Part shown: positions 9,309 through 16,537 of the stretch, piece after piece
How positions within the stretch are numbered: position 1 is the first letter of the stretch
Layout: the number at the start of each line of letters is the position of its first letter
Source of the DNA: Photobacterium marinum
Lineage (GTDB): Bacteria; Pseudomonadota; Gammaproteobacteria; Enterobacterales; Vibrionaceae
NCBI RefSeq assembly: GCF_000331515.1
Contig: NZ_AMZO01000006.1
Location: forward strand, 124,001-188,000
Direction of reading: 5' to 3'
DNA: 64,000 nt
Notes under the pieces: generated by a model
What the model was told of the DNA's origin: nothing
Databases searched by the model: none
What the model saw: the letters and a program-made list of their open reading frames with translations, nothing else
Program-made: the position numbers and the translations under genes

Positions 9309-9313
9309 ATCCG

Positions 9314-9691
9314 TTAAAAGTCAATCGCCAATTTCATTATCTGTTCATCTGTCAGCCAAGTATCAGAATGAAATTGATAGCAATATTCAGTGCTATCCCG
9401 CTCTGAGGGAGTTAGGTAACCATCCAGTACATAAAAGCCTTGTAATACCAGCTCATATGACGCTTTTAACTCTAGCGGTGAAGCCGCTTTCAGGAAGAGA
9501 CAACGCTTATTAAGGCGCGAGATACACACCTTCTCACCGACATCAAACCCCTCACATTCAAGCGAACATTTGTGAAGACGAGCAGCCATCCCATCCTTAC
9601 CCGGAGAATATTCTAAGTCAGGATTGGTAACAGACGTAAATGGCATCATTATCTTCTTAAGGGCTTCGCTTTGAACTTTAATTAAACTCAT
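9314..9691 (-). CDS. Hypothetical protein, 125 aa
   Basis: The start at 9691 (MSLIKVQSEALKK) is chosen because GGAGAGG lies directly upstream; the frame is open 20 codons further but without a binding site. The product is soluble and contains four cysteines (in CSLEC, VCIS and RCLF) and one more near the end. Its beta-rich middle resembles PilZ-like small barrels in composition only, and the RxxxR motif is absent, so no family is assigned. The small RNA terminator abuts its 3' end. It is probably Vibrionaceae-restricted. Confidence 0.65.
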   Translation of the reverse strand: MSLIKVQSEALKKIMMPFTSVTNPDLEYSPGKDGMAARLHKCSLECEGFDVGEKVCISRLNKRCLFLKAASPLELKASYELVLQGFYVLDGYLTPSERDSTEYCYQFHSDTWLTDEQIMKLAIDF

Positions 9692-9952
9692 GGCCTCTCC
9701 CCTAAAAATAAAATCACTATTATCGGCGAAACTTATGACAAATAATTTCACCCGTTATCCTATTAACTCTAGACTATTTTATGGGAGGAAGACCAAATTT
9801 TTGCCGCCCTATAATCTCGGCATAGAGACAGGCCTAAGTTAGAAAACACAAGATTATGGCTGTAGGTGACGTCAGGAAGAGCTCGGTACTTTTTATCTAA
9901 AGCTAAAAATTAAGAAGGGCAAGGTAGATTCAGGTGAAGAAAGAAAAGGTAA

Positions 9953-9965
9953 TTTACACTGTAAA
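9953..9965. other. parS2: parS2 centromere-like site 3
   Basis: Perfect TTTACACTGTAAA in the intergenic region upstream of the hypothetical gene. Confidence 0.92.
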
Positions 9966-9995
9966 CCATTCATCATAATGAACATAAATTTAAAA

Positions 9996-10008
9996 TTTAC
10001 AGTGTAAA
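9996..10008. other. parS2: parS2 centromere-like site 4
   Basis: Perfect TTTACAGTGTAAA, 43 bases from site 3, forming a close pair just past the end of ycdX. Confidence 0.92.
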
Positions 10009-10029
10009 TAACAGCAAAAACGTCAGAGT

Positions 10030-10770
10030 TTACAACGACGAAAACTCGGTAATTTTCTGCTGACCACGATCTTCAAGGAAATTAAGGAAAACACGAGGGT
10101 GATGGGTAATAACCTGATCAAGTGGAAAAGCGACTTTCTCTAATAGTTGACCAACCTGATTAAAGTTGCCAACATCGTAAGCAAAATGCGCATCTGAACC
10201 AGTAGTGATCCTGGCACCACATTCTTTAGCAAAGGCCGCAATTTCTTCACAGCGCGACTCACTCCCCTTGCGAGAACCAGACAATGAAGAGTTATTTATC
10301 TCAATCACCACATTGTGTTTTGCCGCTTCGGAAATAACCGTTTCAAAATCAAAGTCAAAATTAGGATTACCGAGATGTCCCAAAGCATGAACCCTTTGAC
10401 TGCGAATCACGTTTACCAACGTCTGAGTATGGGCCCGGGAATCAGCAGGTCGATACACAGGTTCATGAAAACTCGCAATCACCCAGTCAAGCTGCTCAGT
10501 AATTCTTTGGTCTAGATCTATATCACCAACCAGATTTAGTATGTTAGCTTCAACACCACGAAGAATCCCAACACCATGAAGAAAGCGAGGCAGGATGCGC
10601 TGGTTAGCAAAATGCCAAAAATGAGGTGAGCCCGGCATTGTCGGAGCATGATCAGTTGTGCAGAATAGAGCCAATCCTTTTCGCGCAGCAGCCTGGGCAT
10701 TTTCAAGTAAGGTACTGTAGGCATGGCCACTTGAAATAGTGTGGGTATGGGTATCAATGACAAACTGCAT
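10030..10770 (-). CDS. ycdX: PHP-domain phosphatase YcdX
   Basis: The 246-residue protein matches the YcdX family of trinuclear-metal PHP phosphoesterases (about 245 residues). Metal ligands are visible in order: DTHTHT near the N-terminus, TTDHAPT, the conserved glutamate in GVEAN, ASFHEP, LGHLGNP, and the C-terminal [12 protein letters not shown]. coli YcdX acts on small phosphate esters and is linked to swarming. The physiological substrate here is unknown. tmcA lies upstream in the same orientation, with 58 bases between the genes. Confidence 0.9.
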   Translation of the reverse strand: MQFVIDTHTHTISSGHAYSTLLENAQAAARKGLALFCTTDHAPTMPGSPHFWHFANQRILPRFLHGVGILRGVEANILNLVGDIDLDQRITEQLDWVIASFHEPVYRPADSRAHTQTLVNVIRSQRVHALGHLGNPNFDFDFETVISEAAKHNVVIEINNSSLSGSRKGSESRCEEIAAFAKECGARITTGSDAHFAYDVGNFNQVGQLLEKVAFPLDQVITHHPRVFLNFLEDRGQQKITEFSSL

Positions 10771-10828
10771 AAACTAAACTCCTTACAAAAAATAAATCAA
10801 CAATCCAATCGTATCTGCCGGGCTATCT

Positions 10829-12925
10829 TCAAGTTAACCTGACAAGAAGCTGAGAGCTGACCCAGTCACGCAATGCTCTCTCTGCCATCTTTCGACTGAC
10901 AAAACCGTAATCCGAAATAACTTTTTCCCAGCTCTGACGCTGCAATACCTTTGCTACCGCCAGACTTAACAACGGTGAAGCCTCAACACTGTGCTGCGCT
11001 AAAAGGGCCTCTAAACGGGATTGGATACTAGCGATAACCAGATCATACCCCAGGCCGCCGTCTGCGTAGACCTCTAATTGACGGGAAATGATTTCCATCT
11101 CTGCGCCGTTAGATGAAGACTCGGATTTAACCGTTCGCTGAAACAACTTGATGAATAGCTCGGGAGCTAACTCACGAAACTGTTCAACACGTTGAGCTTG
11201 AAAATTGAAACTAAAAATATGTTCTGCGGTATCCAACCAATTTGTCGCCGCGGCTGACAGTGGTAACACAGTAAGTAAGGAATGCGCCCCACTGGCAGCA
11301 TCTTTGGTAACTCCAAGTCGAATCGGGCAGTAGCCGGCTCGGTTCCAAAAATCGAACAACTCAGGAACTAAACCAAAACTGGTTCCAAGGTAATCCAATT
11401 GTTTTTCTTCAGCCCAGCACCGGCAGTAATCCAGCATCACCAGGCCAATGCCTCGTTGTTGCAACTCAGGATGAACAGCTATTCGCATGATCCGGGCACA
11501 ACGCTGCGTCACCGCTTCAGCAATAGCGACATGTGCAGCAACAGACTGCGGTAGCAAATGTCCACGCATACGTCGCTTACCGAGGGTAATTTCCTGCGCT
11601 AACTCCGATGAAAAGCCACCTTCTATGCTTAACAGACAACATCCAACAACCACATCATCGGCCATTGCTACAACAAGTTGGACAGATTCATCATCAAGCA
11701 ACTGAGAAAGATCTGACGGCGATGTCTGGTAATGAGCATTAACCAAAAGCCCAAAAACTTGTGAAAGTAAAACCTCATCACTCAACAGAGTTTCAGTAGA
11801 AATGCAAAGATATCGTATCGATTCCTTAGCTATCTTGTCAGCATCAACTGAAGGATAATCGGCATCCAGCAACAAAGCTTTGAAAGTCCACAGCTCCAGC
11901 GGATCCTGTTCGGCCCAGCGTATAGGCTGGCTCATTTGCAATTGTCGCCATTGCGGCGCGATCACATCCAGTTGCTGGCGGAACTTAATCGCAAATCCCC
12001 GCCCGGTACCTTCATAACCATGAATAGTACTGGCAAACGCGATCCGGTTATATTGATTCAGCAAGCGAGTGAGAATCGGAGCTGGAATGGCTGCCGCCTC
12101 ATCAACAATAAGGAAATCCAGACAAACATCTTCTGCCAATAAATAATCTGGGGCAAAAAACTCAATTTGGCTCTTGTCGTGTTCAAGTTTTCTCTGCTGG
12201 TGATAGTCCAATCCCAGACACCGTGAGGTATGAAAAAACAGAGTATCAGCATTTGCAAAAGAAGGCGCGGTTACCCCGATACGTAATCGACGTTCAGACA
12301 TCAGACTTGCAGCAGCAATTCCAAGAGCCGATGATTTACCCCTTCCCCGATCAGCTGTAAGCACTAACGGGCGCTTGCGGTGGCCAGTTACTACACGGCG
12401 AATCGCACACACAGCCTGATACTGTTCGTCGTTAAGGCAACCAAATTCAGTATCCGTGTATAGTGAGCAAGTTGACGCAAACTCCGGCAATGACGGTAAC
12501 GCTTTGTCAGGCTCAAGCCATAGCACTTCCGAACTTGATAACAACGACATCAAACGTCGGACAGAAGGCAATGCACTTTCGTCACCTTCCCGACACGAAG
12601 GAGGAAGTAGTAATAGCATACCGCCACCTCCGGTCACTGTTCCCGATAATGCGCCCAATGCTTCAACATCGACGCCTTGATGGGCATTGTAAACAAGGAA
12701 GTTGCACTCCTGACCCAGCCACTTTTTCGCCTTTTTCAGCGGAATGGAAGTCAATTCTGACGGCGCACTTTCTCCGGCCCAGAGTGTGTGACCATGTACC
12801 GATGCAAACTGACTGGCAATATTTATTCCCCAGTTAAGCGCCCCTTCGGCGACTACCAGAAAACGAACATTCGCCTTGGAAACACGCTCGGCAAGCGCAG
12901 TGCAAAAACCGATAAGTTCAGACAT
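10829..12925 (-). CDS. tmcA: tRNA(Met) cytidine acetyltransferase
   Basis: TmcA makes N4-acetylcytidine at the wobble position of elongator tRNA-Met, using ATP and acetyl-CoA. The 698-residue protein shows an N-terminal Rossmann-like domain, a helicase-like module with Walker A (DRGRGKSS near residue 190) and DEAAAIP, then a GNAT domain with the Q/RxxGxG-type motif in QQRGIGLVMLD, and a C-terminal tail. ATG at 12925 is preferred over an upstream TTG at 12937 because MSELIGFCTALAER aligns with the E. coli N-terminus as remembered and because TGAG precedes it. It lies downstream of parAB2 but beyond a terminator. Confidence 0.93.
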   Translation of the reverse strand: MSELIGFCTALAERVSKANVRFLVVAEGALNWGINIASQFASVHGHTLWAGESAPSELTSIPLKKAKKWLGQECNFLVYNAHQGVDVEALGALSGTVTGGGGMLLLLPPSCREGDESALPSVRRLMSLLSSSEVLWLEPDKALPSLPEFASTCSLYTDTEFGCLNDEQYQAVCAIRRVVTGHRKRPLVLTADRGRGKSSALGIAAASLMSERRLRIGVTAPSFANADTLFFHTSRCLGLDYHQQRKLEHDKSQIEFFAPDYLLAEDVCLDFLIVDEAAAIPAPILTRLLNQYNRIAFASTIHGYEGTGRGFAIKFRQQLDVIAPQWRQLQMSQPIRWAEQDPLELWTFKALLLDADYPSVDADKIAKESIRYLCISTETLLSDEVLLSQVFGLLVNAHYQTSPSDLSQLLDDESVQLVVAMADDVVVGCCLLSIEGGFSSELAQEITLGKRRMRGHLLPQSVAAHVAIAEAVTQRCARIMRIAVHPELQQRGIGLVMLDYCRCWAEEKQLDYLGTSFGLVPELFDFWNRAGYCPIRLGVTKDAASGAHSLLTVLPLSAAATNWLDTAEHIFSFNFQAQRVEQFRELAPELFIKLFQRTVKSESSSNGAEMEIISRQLEVYADGGLGYDLVIASIQSRLEALLAQHSVEASPLLSLAVAKVLQRQSWEKVISDYGFVSRKMAERALRDWVSSQLLVRLT

Positions 12926-13017
12926 TTCAATACTCAATTATTACTTACACCGGGATCATAGCACGATGAGATATCCAAACTACAAAACAACCTGATTGAT
13001 AACTATATATCTAGACA

Positions 13018-13045
13018 TAAAAAAACCACGCCTGTTGGCGTGGTT
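13018..13045 (-). terminator. Terminator of the parAB2 operon
   Basis: On the minus strand AACCACGCC pairs with GGCGTGGTT across an AACA loop, followed by a run of T. It lies about 20 bases after the parB2 stop. Confidence 0.92.
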
Positions 13046-13064
13046 CTGTGCGGCTAAATTTGCT

Positions 13065-14039
13065 TTATTTCAAGTAGTCCGATAGGTAGGCAAGGATGTC
13101 ATCGGCCTGGCGCTCGGTGAGTTTCTTCAGCTTTAACTGAAGTTTGTCACCATCGCGGGTAAAGGTCACTTTACCTTTGATCAGCTCCTGAGCTTTAGGT
13201 TTTTCAACTTCAACCTTTGGTTTCAGCGCTTCACCCATTTGTTCAAGAAGCATGGTCACTTCACGGGTAATGCGGGTAATGCCCTGGGCATCAATCTTCT
13301 TCCACATTGCCGTTTCGCCATCACTAATATCATTGATCAGCTGCTTTTGCTGGTCATTATCAAGACCGAAAAATAGGCGGTGCAACTTAACAATGGTCGG
13401 GCGCCCCAGCTCACCAACACTCGGATAAGCCATCAACAGCTCCATCGGCAGGCTAGCCGCTTTCAATGCACCGCTAACCAGCGCTTCACTACATTGACAG
13501 TATTTAGCCAACTCTTTCTGATCAGCCACTTTGCCAGTTTGCAACAACATCTGCATTTCTTTACCGCGCTCGAACAAAGATAACGGCTTATGTGCATTAG
13601 CGACATCAGACAGGAATTTAGCGTGCTCACCATTGATCCCCTTGGCAACATAAACAAGGAAATCTTTGTTTGCCAGGATACAGGACATTCGACGGCGGCT
13701 ACCGTCAAGCACTTCAATCCCACCGTCATCAAGCCAGCGACCCACTGCCGGATATTGCTGGCCCCGGTCTTTCAGCGTACTAAGAATATCGGCCAGCGCA
13801 TGCTCATTCAGAAACGCCTGCTCACGGGCATTTTCGGCAAAAACCTGCGTTTTCGTTGCTACTTCGCCAGCGGCGATCTTAACCAGTTCAAAAGCAACAG
13901 TTTCTTCACCGGCAACAGCCAGCTCAATCACAGATGCTTTATCACGAGCCGCAGTTTGCGCCTCAGTTGCATTAGTTGCCCGGCGTTTATCCGCTTTGCC
14001 GAACAGACGAGCATTGAGATCTTTGGTTTTGATTGCCAT
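13065..14039 (-). CDS. parB2: Chromosome 2 partition protein ParB2
   Basis: The 324-residue centromere-binding protein has the ParB layout. A basic N-terminal tail is followed by a CTPase/nuclease-like core with DGSRRRMSC as the conserved arginine-rich box, a helix-turn-helix region around KELAKYCQCSEALVSGALKAA, and a C-terminal dimerisation domain. It is diverged from chromosomal ParB1 and resembles plasmid P1-type ParB, as expected for ParB2. It binds parS2, and seven perfect sites occur in the window. The gene starts eight bases after the parA2 stop with GGAG upstream, so it forms an operon with parA2. Confidence 0.95.
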   Translation of the reverse strand: MAIKTKDLNARLFGKADKRRATNATEAQTAARDKASVIELAVAGEETVAFELVKIAAGEVATKTQVFAENAREQAFLNEHALADILSTLKDRGQQYPAVGRWLDDGGIEVLDGSRRRMSCILANKDFLVYVAKGINGEHAKFLSDVANAHKPLSLFERGKEMQMLLQTGKVADQKELAKYCQCSEALVSGALKAASLPMELLMAYPSVGELGRPTIVKLHRLFFGLDNDQQKQLINDISDGETAMWKKIDAQGITRITREVTMLLEQMGEALKPKVEVEKPKAQELIKGKVTFTRDGDKLQLKLKKLTERQADDILAYLSDYLK

Positions 14040-14047
14040 CTGTTATG

Positions 14048-15262
14048 TTACTCCTGATTCAAATTTGCCCAGTGGCTGTGCATCACGCGCTCAAGCTCAA
14101 GGCTTACGCGCTGAATAGCGTCCTGAGCAGTCGACAAGGTTTTCTTACCACCTTCGAATTCAGCCGCAGTAAGATCAAAAACGGTGCTGTAGGTATCGGC
14201 ACAAGTCTCAAACGCACGGCTTCGCGGTACCGTCGCCATCATTACCTGATCACGAAGCAGATAGTTCATCTCAGTCAGAACAGAGACCTGCTTCTTATTG
14301 TCATCTTCAAACATGGTTGGCATCAAACGAATAAACTCAAGGCCATGCCACTGTTCCGGAAACATCTCATAGACAGTTGGCAGGTGCTGGAAAAAGTTAA
14401 CCGTGGATGCCCAGTCAAGACGCTTTGCAGCACACGGAATGATCAGCGCATTTGAAGCGTACATCGCATTCCATACCAATGGATCAATGTGCGGACCGGT
14501 ATCTATCATAATGATGTCGAACTCATCGGCAATCGGATCAATCACCCTGTCCTTAAGCAGACGGACAATATCAAGATCCTGATTAACCGCCAAATCTTGC
14601 CATGCATCGGCATTGAACATGGCATCTTCCGGGAAGGCTGCAATCGTCTTAAGGTTCGGATACTGAGTAGGAAGAACAACATTGTTCATCATGAACTTTT
14701 TATCCATTTCCTGGCCTTCAGGCACGTTACCCAACATTACATCCACAGCAGAATAGATAGTGTCCTGATCACCGACACTAATCTGAGGGTTAAGGAATAG
14801 ACGAAGCGAACCCTGTGGATCAAGGTCAATCAGACAAATGCGATAGCGTTTGTCCAAATCAAGTGCAAGGCATGCCGCCAGATGAACGGCCGTCATCGAC
14901 TTACCGGTACCACCTTTCTGGTTCTGGACATTCACTACCCACGGCTTACGACCGGCACCTTCACGCTCATAAAAAGCCGGCTTTTTTGCTGCTTCCATTA
15001 ACTCATGCGCTTCTTCTAGCGTAATAGAGTAGTGGTTGGCATTGTTTTTCGTAAACTGATGACCATCGGCTTCCATACGAGAAATTGCATCATCCAGTTT
15101 ACGACGGGTTAATCCCGATCGTGTTTCCATCAGGGCTTTCGACATCGGCGGGAAAAGCTCTTCACGACGCTCTTCCAATACGATTTCGATTCGGTCAGCC
15201 TGAACCTGTTTCGTTTGCTCAGCAATGTTGAGCAAATTTTCAATCGTCTGTTCCCTATTCAT
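14048..15262 (-). CDS. parA2: Chromosome 2 partition ATPase ParA2
   Basis: This 404-residue ParA-type ATPase pulls chromosome 2 origins apart through ParB2-parS2 complexes. An N-terminal winged-helix DNA-binding extension (about 1-105) is followed by deviant Walker A KGGTGKS at 116-122 with the signature lysine, then Walker A' (IDLDPQGS) and the ATPase core with MIDTGPHID. The N-terminal extension is the type Ia (P1 ParA) layout that lets the protein autorepress its promoter. It is transcribed away from ori2. No strong ribosome-binding site precedes the ATG. Confidence 0.96.
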   Translation of the reverse strand: MNREQTIENLLNIAEQTKQVQADRIEIVLEERREELFPPMSKALMETRSGLTRRKLDDAISRMEADGHQFTKNNANHYSITLEEAHELMEAAKKPAFYEREGAGRKPWVVNVQNQKGGTGKSMTAVHLAACLALDLDKRYRICLIDLDPQGSLRLFLNPQISVGDQDTIYSAVDVMLGNVPEGQEMDKKFMMNNVVLPTQYPNLKTIAAFPEDAMFNADAWQDLAVNQDLDIVRLLKDRVIDPIADEFDIIMIDTGPHIDPLVWNAMYASNALIIPCAAKRLDWASTVNFFQHLPTVYEMFPEQWHGLEFIRLMPTMFEDDNKKQVSVLTEMNYLLRDQVMMATVPRSRAFETCADTYSTVFDLTAAEFEGGKKTLSTAQDAIQRVSLELERVMHSHWANLNQE

Positions 15263-15475
15263 TGTAATTGTTCGCCATCATTAGTGTTTTGCCACATTGT
15301 ACAGCAAACAAAGTCTCATACAATAAAAAGCTGAACAAACCCGTGTGATATTCATCTCAGGTGAAAATAAGAAAAAAGACCAAAAAACAAACCAAGATGG
15401 ACCATCAATGATTCAAAATTAGCGCTGTAATTACCCTAATATAAACACCCAATAAAAGTGTTACAGCGTCACCGC
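15263..15475. promoter_or_regulatory. parAB2 promoter and control region
   Basis: This AT-rich stretch lies between parA2 and the first ori2 elements. CGCTGTAA (15423-15430) and TTACAGCG (15461-15468) form a perfect eight-base dyad that could be an operator, possibly for ParA2 autoregulation. TGTGATATTCATCTCA at 15344-15359 differs from the CRP consensus TGTGAN6TCACA at one position. Both roles are inferences. Confidence 0.5.
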
Positions 15476-15488
15476 TTTACAATGTAAA
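15476..15488. other. parS2: parS2 centromere-like site 5, inside the origin
   Basis: Perfect TTTACAATGTAAA between the parAB2 control region and the ori2 repeats. It is the only site within the replication origin. Confidence 0.93.
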
Positions 15489-15526
15489 TTGGCCTAATCC
15501 CCGGAAGCGTATAAATATGGACTGAA

Positions 15527-15550
15527 TTACGGTAGGTGTCATTTCAACTT
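15527..15550 (+). repeat. Long ori2 control repeat, copy A (39-mer candidate)
   Basis: A 24-base stretch starting TTACGG and ending GGTGTCATTTCAACTT recurs at 16025 with only two differences. Position in the control half of ori2 suggests it is the core of a 39-mer, the second class of RctB-binding site, which limits initiation. The alignment to V. cholerae 39-mers was not checked. Confidence 0.6.
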
Positions 15551-15683
15551 CAAGCAATTTCATTATCATTTCTGGCCTTTATTCAATTTCAATCTGAAAT
15601 AATAAACCGAACTCAACGATCAGCCTGAAATCATAAAAAAAAACGCCATGCTCAGGCAGTGAAGAACATTTAACCAATAACAC

Positions 15684-15697
15684 TTGATCATTGTTCC
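15684..15697 (+). repeat. Isolated RctB iteron, forward
   Basis: TTGATCATTGTTCC is identical over 14 bases to the last iteron of the main array at 16326, and fits WTGATCANNNTTYC. Confidence 0.8.
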
Positions 15698-15716
15698 GAT
15701 GAAAAACGGCAAAACA

Positions 15717-15730
15717 GAAACGATGATCAA
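15717..15730 (-). repeat. Isolated RctB iteron, reverse
   Basis: Read on the minus strand this is TTGATCATCGTTTC, matching the iteron consensus WTGATCANNNTTYC in inverted orientation. Confidence 0.75.
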
Positions 15731-15787
15731 GGGGATTCACACCGTAAAATAGCAAGAGAGAGAGAAAATGATCCGTCTGAGTTATAC

Positions 15788-15801
15788 GGAAAAATGATCA
15801 A
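15788..15801 (-). repeat. Isolated RctB iteron, reverse
   Basis: Read on the minus strand this is TTGATCATTTTTCC, matching the iteron consensus. A degenerate copy with GGATCA in place of TGATCA lies at about 15769 in the same orientation. Confidence 0.75.
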
Positions 15802-15979
15802 GATACAGATCCGACAAAACATGCAAACCAGATCGTTTCCGGAAGCATGTAAAAAACAGACTAACTTACGGAGATTGCAGATTCCAATTGGCTTTGTCAG
15901 CCACACAAAGCCAGAATCCGCAGCTTCAGGCCTGATTTCAACTGTAATTGAAATCAAATTGAAATACAGCAACACCATC

Positions 15980-15993
15980 TTGATCATGCGTCC
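15980..15993 (+). repeat. Isolated RctB iteron, forward
   Basis: TTGATCATGCGTCC matches the iteron with one change from the TTYC tail. Confidence 0.7.
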
Positions 15994-16024
15994 GCTCCCG
16001 GACACATGTACTTCTAGCTGAAAT

Positions 16025-16048
16025 TTACGGCGGGTGTCATTTCAACTT
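16025..16048 (+). repeat. Long ori2 control repeat, copy B (39-mer candidate)
   Basis: Second copy of the TTACGG...TTTCAACTT element, 498 bases from copy A in the same orientation, 22 of 24 bases identical. Further ATTTCAA-type segments between them (around 15580, 15935-15965 and 16090) may be diverged or inverted copies. Confidence 0.6.
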
Positions 16049-16109
16049 TGTTTAAATAACGAGCAGAAGGAAGAGAACAGGCCGGATCAGCAATTGAAAT
16101 ACCGCGACT

Positions 16110-16123
16110 ATGATCATCTTTCC
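16110..16123 (+). repeat. Isolated RctB iteron, forward
   Basis: ATGATCATCTTTCC matches the iteron consensus. It is 101 bases upstream of the phased array and outside its 23-base phase. Confidence 0.75.
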
Positions 16124-16187
16124 GGTAGAAAAGACCGCAAAAATAGTCCATTAAAACAGTAAACGACTGGCCAGCACTGAATAAGCC

Positions 16188-16196
16188 TGTGGATAA
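16188..16196 (-). other. DnaA box of ori2
   Basis: The minus strand reads TTATCCACA, a perfect consensus DnaA box, 15 bases before the first phased iteron. A single DnaA box in this place is essential for ori2 in V. cholerae. Confidence 0.9.
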
Positions 16197-16210
16197 CCTG
16201 TTTTTACGCC

Positions 16211-16339
16211 ATGATCATCGTTTCTCAGCGTTGATGATCATAGTTACGGATTATTGATGATCACCCTTCCGAGCCCCATTTGATCATGCTTTCATTATCT
16301 GTATGATCAGCGTTCCGGATTTACGTTGATCATTGTTCC
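16211..16339 (+). repeat. Array of six RctB iterons (12-mers) at 23-bp spacing
   Basis: TGATCA cores occur at 16212, 16235, 16258, 16281, 16304 and 16327, exactly 23 bases apart, all in the same orientation. Aligned copies give WTGATCANNNTTYC. The spacing is just over two helical turns, so bound RctB molecules face one side of the DNA. This is the six-iteron core seen in V. cholerae minimal ori2. Confidence 0.96.
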
Positions 16340-16396
16340 AAATAGGCTCAAAACAAAAGCCATATAAAACACCAACTTACGAACCAATTAGCGCCC

Positions 16397-16500
16397 GGAT
16401 CATAAGATCACAATATCAATAAGATCAAAATAAACAAAAAAGATCAGTAATTAACTTATTCAATAAAAAGAGCTTTCTTTCTTGATCTTTTTCTATTACT
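16397..16500. other. AT-rich DNA unwinding element of ori2
   Basis: A strongly AT-rich stretch follows the iterons. It contains five ATCA tetramers on the plus strand (16399, 16407, 16415, 16424 and 16443) plus a minus-strand copy near 16483. In V. cholerae, RctB binds single-stranded ATCA repeats in the unwinding element. The density here supports the same mechanism. Confidence 0.85.
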
Positions 16501-16537
16501 CTTTTCGGAAAAATGGCGCTTCTACGGCTAATGACAA

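Larger units (their letters stand above)
15489..16537. other. ori2: Replication origin of chromosome 2 (ori2)
   Basis: About 1.05 kb of non-coding, GATC-rich DNA between parA2 and rctB. The left half holds scattered iterons and long repeats that correspond in position to the negative-control region of V. cholerae ori2. The right half (about 16188-16500) holds a DnaA box, six phased iterons and an AT-rich unwinding region, corresponding to the minimal origin. Every iteron contains GATC, so Dam methylation should govern RctB binding and timing, as in V. cholerae. Confidence 0.96.
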
